A DNA stretch of 64,000 nt from Gammaproteobacteria bacterium (GTDB lineage Bacteria > Pseudomonadota > Gammaproteobacteria > HK1). The position numbers and the translations under genes were made by a program. Location of the stretch: positions 124,001 through 188,000 of the forward strand of contig JAJEAD010000076.1 of NCBI GenBank assembly GCA_022824305.1, read 5' to 3'. This document shows positions 57,497 to 64,000 of the stretch, one piece after another. The first letter of the stretch is position 1, and each line of letters opens with the position of its first letter. Below the pieces are notes generated by a model. The model was not told the DNA's origin. It did no database searches and saw only the letters and a program-made list of their open reading frames with translations.

Positions 57497-57650
57497 GTGC
57501 TAGACTCGCGCCCGCATCCGCGTGGCCCGTGCCCCGGCGTCCCGCGCGCGAAGCGCCGGCGATGCCGGAAGGGCCGGGCCGCGGATCGCTCCCGAACGAC
57601 TTGCGCACTCCCGACGAACCCCTTCGGTTGAACAAGAAGGAAGAGGAACC

Positions 57651-58607
57651 ATGAGCATTGCCAAATCCTTTCGCCTGGCCGGAATCGTCCTGGCCGTGAC
57701 CTCCCTGGCGGTTGCCGGAACCGCCCTCGCCCGCAGCCCGAACAGCAACGAGCCGGTCAAGCTGCCGATCATGCAGAGCTCCGATTTCGACTTCATCGTC
57801 ACCGTCTACGGCGAGGTCCTCAAGGAAGCCGGGTACCGGGTGGAGTACGTGAACGCCGACTACACCGCGAGCTTTCCCGGAGTGAAGGCCGGGGACCTGC
57901 ACGTGACCATGGGGTGGGATACCTCGCCCGATCTGATCAACGACGTGACCGACAGCGGCAAGGGGATCCTCGCGGGCTCGAGCGGCGTCGCGATCGCCGA
58001 GGGCTGGTGGTACCCGGTCTATACGGAAGAATCCTGCCCCGGCCTGCCGGACTGGGAGGCGCTCAAGAACCCGGACTGCATGGAAGCGCTGTCCACCGCG
58101 GAGACCGAGCCGATGGGGCGCTACGTCGGCGCGCCGCCGGGCTGGTCGACCCGGGTGACCGAGCGCATCGAGGCCTTCGGCCTGGACATGGAGGAAGTTT
58201 CCTCGGGGAGCCCCGTCACCATGATGGCGACCATGCAGGGCGCCATCCAGCGCCAGGAGCCGGTCATCGGCTGGGGCTACTACCCGCACTGGCTGATGGC
58301 CTCGGTGGAGGGGCGCCTCGTCGACTTCCCCGACTACGACACCGACTGCTACGAGGACCCGGCCTGGGGCATGACCGGTGAGCTCTACGACTGCGACTAC
58401 CCCACCGGCTGGGTGTGGAAGGTCATGAACACGGAGTTCTCGCTCCGCGAGCCCTACGCCAAGCGGATTCTCTTCCTCATGAACATCGACGCGAACGCCG
58501 TGGGCATCGGCATGGACAAGGTCGACAACGGGGGGATGAGCCTCCACGACGCCGCCCACGAGTGGATGGGTGCCAATCCCGAGGTCTGGCAGATGTGGAT
58601 CAAGTAG
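57651..58607 (+). CDS. Glycine betaine/proline-type ABC binding protein (second system)
   Basis: 318 residues from ATG 57651, with AAGAGGAA just upstream. Signal peptide FRLAGIVLAVTSLAVAGTALA, then an OpuAC-like domain: PIMQSSDFDFIVTVYGEVL, VTMGWDTSPDLIND, GWWYPVYTEESCPGLPDW, and many aromatic residues (WGYYPHWLM) suited to a quaternary ammonium ligand. Four cysteines in the mature part (ESC, PDC, DTDC, YDC) may form disulfides. First gene of a binding protein-permease-ATPase operon; differs clearly in sequence from the binding protein at 42.2 kb, so a different ligand is likely. Confidence 0.88.
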   Translation: MSIAKSFRLAGIVLAVTSLAVAGTALARSPNSNEPVKLPIMQSSDFDFIVTVYGEVLKEAGYRVEYVNADYTASFPGVKAGDLHVTMGWDTSPDLINDVTDSGKGILAGSSGVAIAEGWWYPVYTEESCPGLPDWEALKNPDCMEALSTAETEPMGRYVGAPPGWSTRVTERIEAFGLDMEEVSSGSPVTMMATMQGAIQRQEPVIGWGYYPHWLMASVEGRLVDFPDYDTDCYEDPAWGMTGELYDCDYPTGWVWKVMNTEFSLREPYAKRILFLMNIDANAVGIGMDKVDNGGMSLHDAAHEWMGANPEVWQMWIK

Positions 58608-58660
58608 CGGAGACGGCCCCGCGCCTCCCCGGCTGAGCCCGGGGGGGCGGACCCTTCGCA

Positions 58661-60664
58661 ATGCAGGTTCCGCAGCGCCGCCTGGTGCACCTTGCGCCGC
58701 TCGCGCTTGCGCTCGGCGTCACCGCCTGGCTCAAGAGCTGGGAGGAGATTCCCCGCTGGGTCAAGTACTACCCGCGGGACTGGAAGGTGCCGGCCGACAA
58801 GCAGCTCGACGCGCTCTTCAACTTCTTCGCCGAGGAGGTTGACCTCGGCCTCTTCACCTTCAAGGAGCTCACGCGGGGCTTCGCGTGGGTCATCGAGCGG
58901 CTGCTGCTCTTCGTTCAGGGCGTCTTCGCCAAGGGATTCGAGTTCTACGGCGACGCCATGACCCCCTGGCTGGTGATTCCGCCCCTGTCGTGGGTCGCGG
59001 TCACCGGCCTCTTCGCCATCCTCGCGTACTGGGCGAGCGGGCGCGCGCTCGCAATCCTCGTCGCGGTCTTCTTCGCCTACTTCGCGGTGTTCGACCTCTG
59101 GGAGAACGCCATGCTCACCCTCGCGTCGGTGTTCGTGGCGGTGTTGCTCGGTATCGCCATCGGGGTGGCCCTGGGGGCGCTCGGCTATCGCAGCCGGGTC
59201 TTCAATGCCATCCTGACGCCGATCTACGACATCATGCAGACCACCCCGATCTGGTCCTACCTGGTGCCGGTGCTGGTGTTCTTCGGCTTCGGACCGCTCG
59301 CCGGGCTGCTCGCGACGGTGGTCTTCGCGATGCCCCCGATGGCTCGGGTGACGACGCTCGCCCTGCAGCGGGTGCCGGCGAACACCAGTGACTTCGGCGA
59401 CATGGCGGGATGCACGCGCCGCCAGAAGATGTGGCTGGTGATGCTGCCCTCCGCACGGCGGAGCCTGCTCATCGGCATCAACCAGGTGATCATGCTCTCG
59501 CTCGCCGCGGTCATCGTCGCCTCGATCATCGGCGCCGGAGGCCTCGGCGCCGACGTGTACCGGGCCCTCACCGCGCTTCGCATCGGCGATGCGGTGGAGG
59601 CGGGCCTGGCCATCACTCTGCTCGCGATCGCCCTGGACCGCATTTCCCAGGGGATCGCGATGCGCCGGCCCGTGCACGAAGTGGAGTCCGCGCGCAACCT
59701 CATTCGCCGCCACCCCCTCGTCACCCTGGCGCTCGCGCTGGTGGTGGCGAGCGCGGTCCTCGGCCCCTTCGTGCCGGCGGTGAAGAGCTTCCCCGACAGC
59801 CTCACGATCTCCACCGGCGACGTCTGGAACGACGTGGTGAAGTGGCTGAACGTGAACCACCACGAGACCATCGGGGGCTTCCGGGACTTCTTCATCATCC
59901 ACCTGCTGAAGCCCGTGAAACTCTTCTTCATCCGCCTGCCCTGGCCCGCGGTCATCCTGGTGGCCGTCACCCTCGGGTATGCGCTGGGCGGCTGGCGCCT
60001 CGCGCTGCTGGCCGGGCTCCTGCTCACCGGCATCGCGCTCTCGGGGTACTGGAAGCAGGCGATGATCTCCCTCTATCTCGCCACGCTGGGGGTCCTCGCC
60101 TCCATGCTGATCGGAGCGCCGATCGGGGTGGCCGCCGCCCTCAACCGGCGCGTCGACCGGGTCGTCACCGTGATCATCGACACGCTGCAGACCCTGCCGA
60201 CCTTCGTCTACCTGCTGCCGGTGGTGATGCTCTTCGCGACCGGAGAGTTCCCCGCCTTCGTCGCCATCGTGATGTACGCCGTGCTCCCGGCCATCCGCTA
60301 CACCAAGCACGGGATCGCCAACATCCCCCGGCCGATCATCGAGGCCACCGACCTCTCCGGCGCCACGCGCATGCAGAAGCTCTTCCAGGTGCAGATTCCC
60401 CTCGCCCTTCCCGATATTCTCCTGGGAGTGAACCAGGTCCTCATGATGGCGTTCGGCATGCTGGTGATCACGGCCCTGGTGGGCACCCGCGGGCTGGAGC
60501 AGGAGGCGCTGACCTCGCTCGCCAAGGTCCGCCCGGGGACCGGGGTCGTCACCGGCCTCGGTATCGCCTGCCTCGTCATCGTGTCGGACCGGATGATCAC
60601 CGCGGCCAGCGTGCTGAGCCGCCGCCACCTCGGGCTCGCCACCGCCGCTCCGGCGATGGCTTGA
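58661..60664 (+). CDS. Fused double permease of a betaine-type ABC transporter
   Basis: 667 residues with two complete permease domains in tandem. Each has the LQT-P segment ([21 protein letters not shown] near residue 190 and [21 protein letters not shown] near 510) and an EAA loop ([19 protein letters not shown] near 245 and [20 protein letters not shown] near 565), followed by the INQV helix in both. Ordinary systems use a homodimer of one such domain, so this chain carries the full transmembrane pair. Residues 20-90 form a soluble-looking N-terminal extension ([15 protein letters not shown]). It lies between the binding-protein and ATPase genes. Confidence 0.9.
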   Translation: MQVPQRRLVHLAPLALALGVTAWLKSWEEIPRWVKYYPRDWKVPADKQLDALFNFFAEEVDLGLFTFKELTRGFAWVIERLLLFVQGVFAKGFEFYGDAMTPWLVIPPLSWVAVTGLFAILAYWASGRALAILVAVFFAYFAVFDLWENAMLTLASVFVAVLLGIAIGVALGALGYRSRVFNAILTPIYDIMQTTPIWSYLVPVLVFFGFGPLAGLLATVVFAMPPMARVTTLALQRVPANTSDFGDMAGCTRRQKMWLVMLPSARRSLLIGINQVIMLSLAAVIVASIIGAGGLGADVYRALTALRIGDAVEAGLAITLLAIALDRISQGIAMRRPVHEVESARNLIRRHPLVTLALALVVASAVLGPFVPAVKSFPDSLTISTGDVWNDVVKWLNVNHHETIGGFRDFFIIHLLKPVKLFFIRLPWPAVILVAVTLGYALGGWRLALLAGLLLTGIALSGYWKQAMISLYLATLGVLASMLIGAPIGVAAALNRRVDRVVTVIIDTLQTLPTFVYLLPVVMLFATGEFPAFVAIVMYAVLPAIRYTKHGIANIPRPIIEATDLSGATRMQKLFQVQIPLALPDILLGVNQVLMMAFGMLVITALVGTRGLEQEALTSLAKVRPGTGVVTGLGIACLVIVSDRMITAASVLSRRHLGLATAAPAMA

Positions 60665-60678
60665 GGAGGTCGCGGACC

Positions 60679-61740
60679 ATGTCCGACACGGCATCGAAGG
60701 GCGCCTCCCCTCCCGGACGGGAGGACGAGGTCATGGTCCGTTGCGAGAGGGTCTGGAAGGTCTTCGGGGCCGGGGCCGAGCGGGTCATCGCCGAGCACGG
60801 CGCGTCGGTCAGCGACGAGACGCTCGCGCGTCACGAGCTGATCGCGGCGGTCCGCGACGTGAACTTGAGCGTCAACCGGGGCGAGATCTTCGTCATCATG
60901 GGCCTTTCGGGGTCGGGAAAGTCCACGCTCGTGCGCTGCATGACCGGGCTCATCGGCCTCACGCTCGGCCGCCTGCTGATCGACGGCACCGATCTGATGA
61001 ACATCTCGACCCGCGACCTGGTGGAGGTGCGCCGCTACAAGATGGGCATGGTCTTCCAGGACTTCGCCCTGCTGCCCCACCTCACGGTGCTCGGCAACGT
61101 CGTCTTCCCCCTCAAGATCCAGGGGGTCGAACGGGGCGCCCGGGAGGCGCGGGCCCGCGAGATGATCGAGCTCGTGGGTCTGAGCGGACGCGAGCGCTAC
61201 TACCCGCACGAGCTCTCGGGAGGGCAGCAGCAGCGGGTCGGCATCGCCCGAAGCCTCACCACCGAGCCCGAGATCTGGTTCCTCGACGAGCCCTTCTCCG
61301 CCCTCGACCCGCTCATCCGGCACGAGATGCAGGACGAGCTCCAGCGCCTCCAGGGGATCCTCAGGAAGACCATCGTGTTCATCACTCACGACTTCGACGA
61401 GGCGATCAAGCTCGCCGACCGGATCGCGATCATGAACGAGGGCCGGGTCGTGCAGATCGGCACCCCCGAAGGGCTGGTCGTCAATCCCGCCAACGACTAC
61501 GTCGCGGAGTTCACCCAGAAGATCCCGCGGGCCCGGGTGCTCACGGTGCGCGCGGTCATGGGACCGCCCGGCCGCGCCGGCGGCGAGCCGATTCCGGAGA
61601 ACGCCCTGGTGCACGAGGCAGCCGAGCGGGTGCTGGCCGCCGAGCAGCCTCTGCCGGTCTCCAACGCCCGCGGAGAGCTGGTGGGCAGCCTCGACCGGGA
61701 CGCCGTAATTCGGGTGCTGCTCGAGAAGGATCGAGGGTAG
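60679..61740 (+). CDS. Betaine-type ABC transporter ATP-binding protein (ProV-like)
   Basis: 353 residues from ATG 60679 with GAGGAGGT upstream. Walker [10 protein letters not shown] near residue 75, Q-loop [12 protein letters not shown], signature [15 protein letters not shown] near 180, Walker [15 protein letters not shown]-loop [11 protein letters not shown] long insert between the first strands ([28 protein letters not shown]) is typical of ProV/OpuAA and not of other ABC ATPases. The C-terminus is a short remnant of the regulatory region (VLTVRAVMG to [11 protein letters not shown]), about one CBS-like motif instead of two. Only ATPase of this type in the window. Confidence 0.92.
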   Translation: MSDTASKGASPPGREDEVMVRCERVWKVFGAGAERVIAEHGASVSDETLARHELIAAVRDVNLSVNRGEIFVIMGLSGSGKSTLVRCMTGLIGLTLGRLLIDGTDLMNISTRDLVEVRRYKMGMVFQDFALLPHLTVLGNVVFPLKIQGVERGAREARAREMIELVGLSGRERYYPHELSGGQQQRVGIARSLTTEPEIWFLDEPFSALDPLIRHEMQDELQRLQGILRKTIVFITHDFDEAIKLADRIAIMNEGRVVQIGTPEGLVVNPANDYVAEFTQKIPRARVLTVRAVMGPPGRAGGEPIPENALVHEAAERVLAAEQPLPVSNARGELVGSLDRDAVIRVLLEKDRG

Positions 61741-61742
61741 CA

Positions 61743-61790
61743 AGCCGGAACCCGATCGGCTCCGGCGTCATCGAGGCCGCCTGTAAAACG
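61743..61790 (+). pseudogene. Transposase fragment, ISKra4-like
   Basis: Sixteen codons right after the ATPase stop read [16 protein letters not shown]. The core IGSGVxEAACKT is a hallmark of ISKra4-family transposases. Nothing else of the element remains, so it is a scar of an old insertion next to the toxin-antitoxin locus that follows. Confidence 0.55.
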
Positions 61791-61916
61791 TGTTGCAGTA
61801 GTGCGATTTGCCGAGCTGAGTTGGCCCCGAAGCGAATCGAGCACGGGCTGATACCATGCCCGACACGCCCCTGGTCCCCAGGGCTCCCGGGAGAAGCCAC
61901 CCCAGAGGAACAACTC

Positions 61917-62120
61917 ATGAAGCTCAAGGTCGTCGTGCACGAGGCCGAAGAGGGCGGATACTGGGCCGAGGTGCCCGCCATCCCCGGTTGCGCCACTCAG
62001 GGGGACACCTTCGAGGAGTTGCTGAGCAACCTCTACGAGGCTGTCGAGGGATGTCTATCTGTCGACGTAGGAAACGTTGCCACCGCAGCCGGGGATAGAG
62101 TGGTCGAGATCGCCGTGTGA
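61917..62120 (+). CDS. HicB-family antitoxin
   Basis: 67 residues from ATG 61917 (AGAGGAA upstream). Short HicB with the standard fold start ([46 protein letters not shown]; pieces [17 protein letters not shown] and [13 protein letters not shown] are the conserved parts). No DNA-binding tail is present. It overlaps hicA by a GTGA and is the antitoxin-first order. The toxin is frameshifted, so this may be a leftover. Confidence 0.85.
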   Translation: MKLKVVVHEAEEGGYWAEVPAIPGCATQGDTFEELLSNLYEAVEGCLSVDVGNVATAAGDRVVEIAV

Positions 62121-62324
62121 AATCCGTTAGTGGCAAACGCCTTTGCCGTTTGCTGGAACGACGGGGGTGGAAGCGGATGCGTGTCCGCGGAAGCCACCAC
62201 CATCTACACCAGGAGCGGCTCGGTGGTACGCATTTCCGTTCCTGTTCACGGTGAAGCGACGCTCAAGCGCGGTCTGCAGAAGCACCTGATGAAACTCGCG
62301 GGTATCGATGCATCGGAGCTGTGA
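62117..62324 (+). pseudogene. HicA mRNA interferase, frameshifted
   Basis: Starts GTG 62117 overlapping the hicB stop and reads [20 protein letters not shown] up to RVRGSHH; after that the frame must change. The rest (IYTRSGSVVRISVPVHGE and LKRGLQKHLMKLAGI, stop 62324) is in the +1 frame. A single extra C around 62197-62201 explains it. The catalytic His in GSHH is present, but the unshifted product stops after about 45 residues and lacks the last strands and helix. A sequencing error could also produce this. Confidence 0.7.
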
Positions 62325-62349
62325 CCGCTTCGCACGAGGAATGCAGGCG

Positions 62350-63393
62350 ATGAAGACGACGACGATTGGCGCCTACCCCAAGCCCGACTACCTGGACCTT
62401 CCGGACTGGTTCAGGAATGGCACGGGAACCGCTCATCCGACCACCGGGTTCCTGGAGGCGGTGGAAGCGCTCGGAGAGGAGGCGGAAGCGTTGTTCCGCC
62501 GCGCCGCGCGGGATGTCATCCGCGATCAGGAGGCGGCGGGCGTCGACATCGTGACCGACGGCGAGGTGCGCCGGGAGAACTACATGCTCTACCACGTGCG
62601 CCACATCGCCGGCATCGACTACCGGAAGCTCACCGGACGCTGGCATCGCGCGGACGCCTTCTACTCCCACGTGCCGACGATCGTCGGACCGCTCAGCGCG
62701 ACCGAGCCCTTTCTCGTGCACGACTGGCAGGTGGCGCAGTCCTTCACCACCCGCCCGGTGAAGTGCACGCTGCCCGGTCCCTTCACGCTGATGGACACCC
62801 TGGGCGACGAGCACTACGGCTCACCGGAGAAGGTGTGCCGGGCGCTCGCCGACGTGATCAATGCCGAGGTGCGTGCGCTGGCCGCAGCGGGCTGCCGGCA
62901 CATCCAGATCGACGAGCCGGCCTTCGTGCGCATGGTCCCCGACGCGCTCGGCTACGGCATGGAATGCCTCGATCGCGCCTTCCACGGCTGCCCGGATAAA
63001 GTCGACCGGGTGGTGCACATCTGCTGCAGCTACCCGGAATATCTCGACCAGCCCGACCCTCCGAAGGGTCCGCACGGAGCTTACATGGAGCTGGCGGACG
63101 CCCTGGATGCGAGCGCGGTCGACGCGGTGTCGATAGAGGATGCCCATCGCCACAACGACCTCGCCCTGCTCGAGCGCTTCGCCGCCACCACCGTGATCCT
63201 CGGTGTGGTCGACATCGCAAAGAGCCGCGTCGAGCCCGTGGACGAGATCCGCACGCGCCTGGAAAGCGCTCTGCACCACATCGATCCCGCGAGGCTGATG
63301 GCCGCCCCCGACTGCGGGCTGGGGGTGCTCGGACAAGAGCTCGCCCGGACCAAGCTTCGCCACCTGTGCGAGGCGGCGCGCACCTTCGGCTGA
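62350..63393 (+). CDS. Cobalamin-independent methionine synthase-like (MetE core) protein
   Basis: 347 residues from ATG 62350 (GAGGA nine bases upstream); half the length of full MetE, matching stand-alone C-terminal-domain proteins. The zinc site is complete: VHICCSYPEY (His and Cys near residue 225) and DCGLGVL (Cys near 321), with an acidic residue in SIEDAHRH between. Other landmarks: IGAYPKPDYLDLPDW at the start, IVTDGEVRRENYMLY, and QIDEPAFVR. It may transfer methyl groups to homocysteine or another thiol. Adjacent genes are the hicBA scrap and a HigA-like gene, so no pathway context. Confidence 0.85.
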   Translation: MKTTTIGAYPKPDYLDLPDWFRNGTGTAHPTTGFLEAVEALGEEAEALFRRAARDVIRDQEAAGVDIVTDGEVRRENYMLYHVRHIAGIDYRKLTGRWHRADAFYSHVPTIVGPLSATEPFLVHDWQVAQSFTTRPVKCTLPGPFTLMDTLGDEHYGSPEKVCRALADVINAEVRALAAAGCRHIQIDEPAFVRMVPDALGYGMECLDRAFHGCPDKVDRVVHICCSYPEYLDQPDPPKGPHGAYMELADALDASAVDAVSIEDAHRHNDLALLERFAATTVILGVVDIAKSRVEPVDEIRTRLESALHHIDPARLMAAPDCGLGVLGQELARTKLRHLCEAARTFG

Positions 63394-63429
63394 CGAAACC
63401 CTGTTGTCGACATACCATTGAAGGGGCGG

Positions 63430-63705
63430 ATGATGACGCTGATGCAGAACCCCTCGCACCCCGATGAGGTGCTCGTGGAGCTCTGTCTCGAAGCGCTCGG
63501 CATGAGCGCCATCGAGCTGGCAAGACGGGTGCACGTGCCGCGCACGCGCATCGAGCGCCTTGTGAAGGGCGATACCGCGCTGCGGCTCTCGACGTTCTTC
63601 GGCAACACGCCGGAGTTCCGGATGAACCTGCAGCGCGCGTTCGACCTCGCCTGCGCGCGGGAGTCGGTCGACGTCTCCGACATTGTCCCGCTGACGGCTG
63701 CCTGA
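63430..63705 (+). CDS. HigA-like XRE antidote with internal deletion
   Basis: 91 residues from ATG 63430 (GAAGGGGCGG just upstream). HigA-family pattern: MQNPSHPDEVLVELCLEALGMS, helix-turn-helix SAIELARRVHVPRTRIERLVKG, and RLSTFFGNTPEFRMNLQRAFDLA at the end. Between VKG and DTALRL about six residues (usually like ETGITA) are missing, removing a loop of the DNA-binding domain. No toxin is adjacent on either side. DNA binding may be impaired. Confidence 0.7.
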   Translation: MMTLMQNPSHPDEVLVELCLEALGMSAIELARRVHVPRTRIERLVKGDTALRLSTFFGNTPEFRMNLQRAFDLACARESVDVSDIVPLTAA

Positions 63706-63719
63706 GGACGGGAGTTTCC

Positions 63720-64000
63720 ATGAGCACTGCACCTTCGATGTCCGAGCGGGCCGACGAGCTCGAGCGCCGGCAGATTGAGGAGCTCGCCGAACGGGCGGTC
63801 GTCAAGTCCTTCCTCTTCCACCTCGCCGACGGCGAGCGGAGCTTCGGGCCGCGGCCGCGCGGGAGCCGCCGGCACATGGGGGAGGACCCGCGGCTGCCGC
63901 CCATGCCCGAGAAGCCCACCCTGCTCGATTTCTTCCGGCTGCGCTTCGCCCCGGGGCAGGCCCACCTCCTGCAGAGCGCCAACCTCGCCCAGGAAGCGGG
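63720..64000 (+). CDS. Unknown protein, 3' part outside window
   Basis: At least 93 residues from ATG 63720 (GGACGGGAG upstream), open to the window edge. An acidic/arginine-rich helical start (SMSERADELERRQIEELAER) leads to FLFHLADGERSFGPRPRG and TLLDFFRLRFAPGQAHLLQSANLAQEAG. The last stretch resembles the beginning of HD-domain phosphohydrolase-like proteins (AHLLQSA...A), but the metal-binding part would lie beyond the edge. Family uncertain. It is 15 bp after the HigA-like gene. Confidence 0.6.
   Translation, partial: MSTAPSMSERADELERRQIEELAERAVVKSFLFHLADGERSFGPRPRGSRRHMGEDPRLPPMPEKPTLLDFFRLRFAPGQAHLLQSANLAQEA

Overview
The window comes from a high-GC bacterium, most likely a gammaproteobacterium. 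The clues are the divergent yciO/yciB pair, the clpS-clpA pair, the mfd - CsiV-like - methylthioinosine phosphorylase order known from Pseudomonas, and an NADP-type isocitrate dehydrogenase with the E. coli regulatory serine. Two quaternary-amine (glycine betaine/choline type) ABC systems fit a marine or saline habitat, but the genus cannot be told from the sequence. No rRNA, tRNA or CRISPR array was seen.

Layout. 1-6.8 kb: the end of an amidase, a PotABC-type transporter with its convergent binding protein, and a class III aminotransferase, together a nitrogen-compound uptake and catabolism cluster. 6.9-17.2 kb: core genes: an unknown 500-residue protein, a TrpRS with a cysteine motif typical of iron-sulfur TrpRS, yciO, yciB, isocitrate lyase divergent from a LysR regulator, clpS-clpA and an MlaC-like protein. 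17.5-31.3 kb: an accessory region. It starts with a FitAB/VapBC module and a decayed second vapBC. It continues with a roughly 12.2-kb segment flanked by 63-bp direct repeats (60/63 identical); the right copy is the 3' end of a TPR gene. Inside are a giant protein with two GHKL (sacsin/Hsp90-like) ATPase sites, interrupted by one in-frame amber codon, a translationally coupled SNF2-type helicase, a RES/Xre toxin-antitoxin pair and a HigA-type antitoxin whose toxin is cut at the right junction. This giant-ATPase plus helicase operon is the best candidate here for an undescribed defence system.

31.3-39.4 kb: TPR protein, mfd, a CsiV-like protein, the phosphorylase and dxs. 39.4-40.9 kb: the remains of a type I restriction locus (3' end of hsdS, intact fic, 5' end of hsdR). 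41-47.7 kb: a SABATH-type methyltransferase, a betaine-type binding protein with an unusual N-extended permease but no ATPase, an aminotransferase and a squalene/phytoene synthase. 47.8-57.5 kb: isocitrate dehydrogenase fused to a CBS pair, gamma carbonic anhydrase, DgkA, a TPR protein, a small Cys-rich protein, quinone oxidoreductase, an HDAC-like deacetylase coupled to a CPA2 antiporter, and MoxR-DUF58-DUF4381. 57.6-61.7 kb: a second betaine-type transporter with two permease domains fused in one chain and the only matching ATPase. 61.7-64 kb: a transposase scrap, hicBA with a frameshifted hicA, a MetE-core protein, a shortened HigA-like regulator and the start of an unknown gene.

Working together: isocitrate lyase and isocitrate dehydrogenase are the two competing enzymes at the glyoxylate branch point. 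The 57.6-61.7 kb ATPase could also energise the ATPase-less permease at 43-44.7 kb. The accessory blocks are dense in toxin-antitoxin genes, several broken, and have visibly lower GC than the core.
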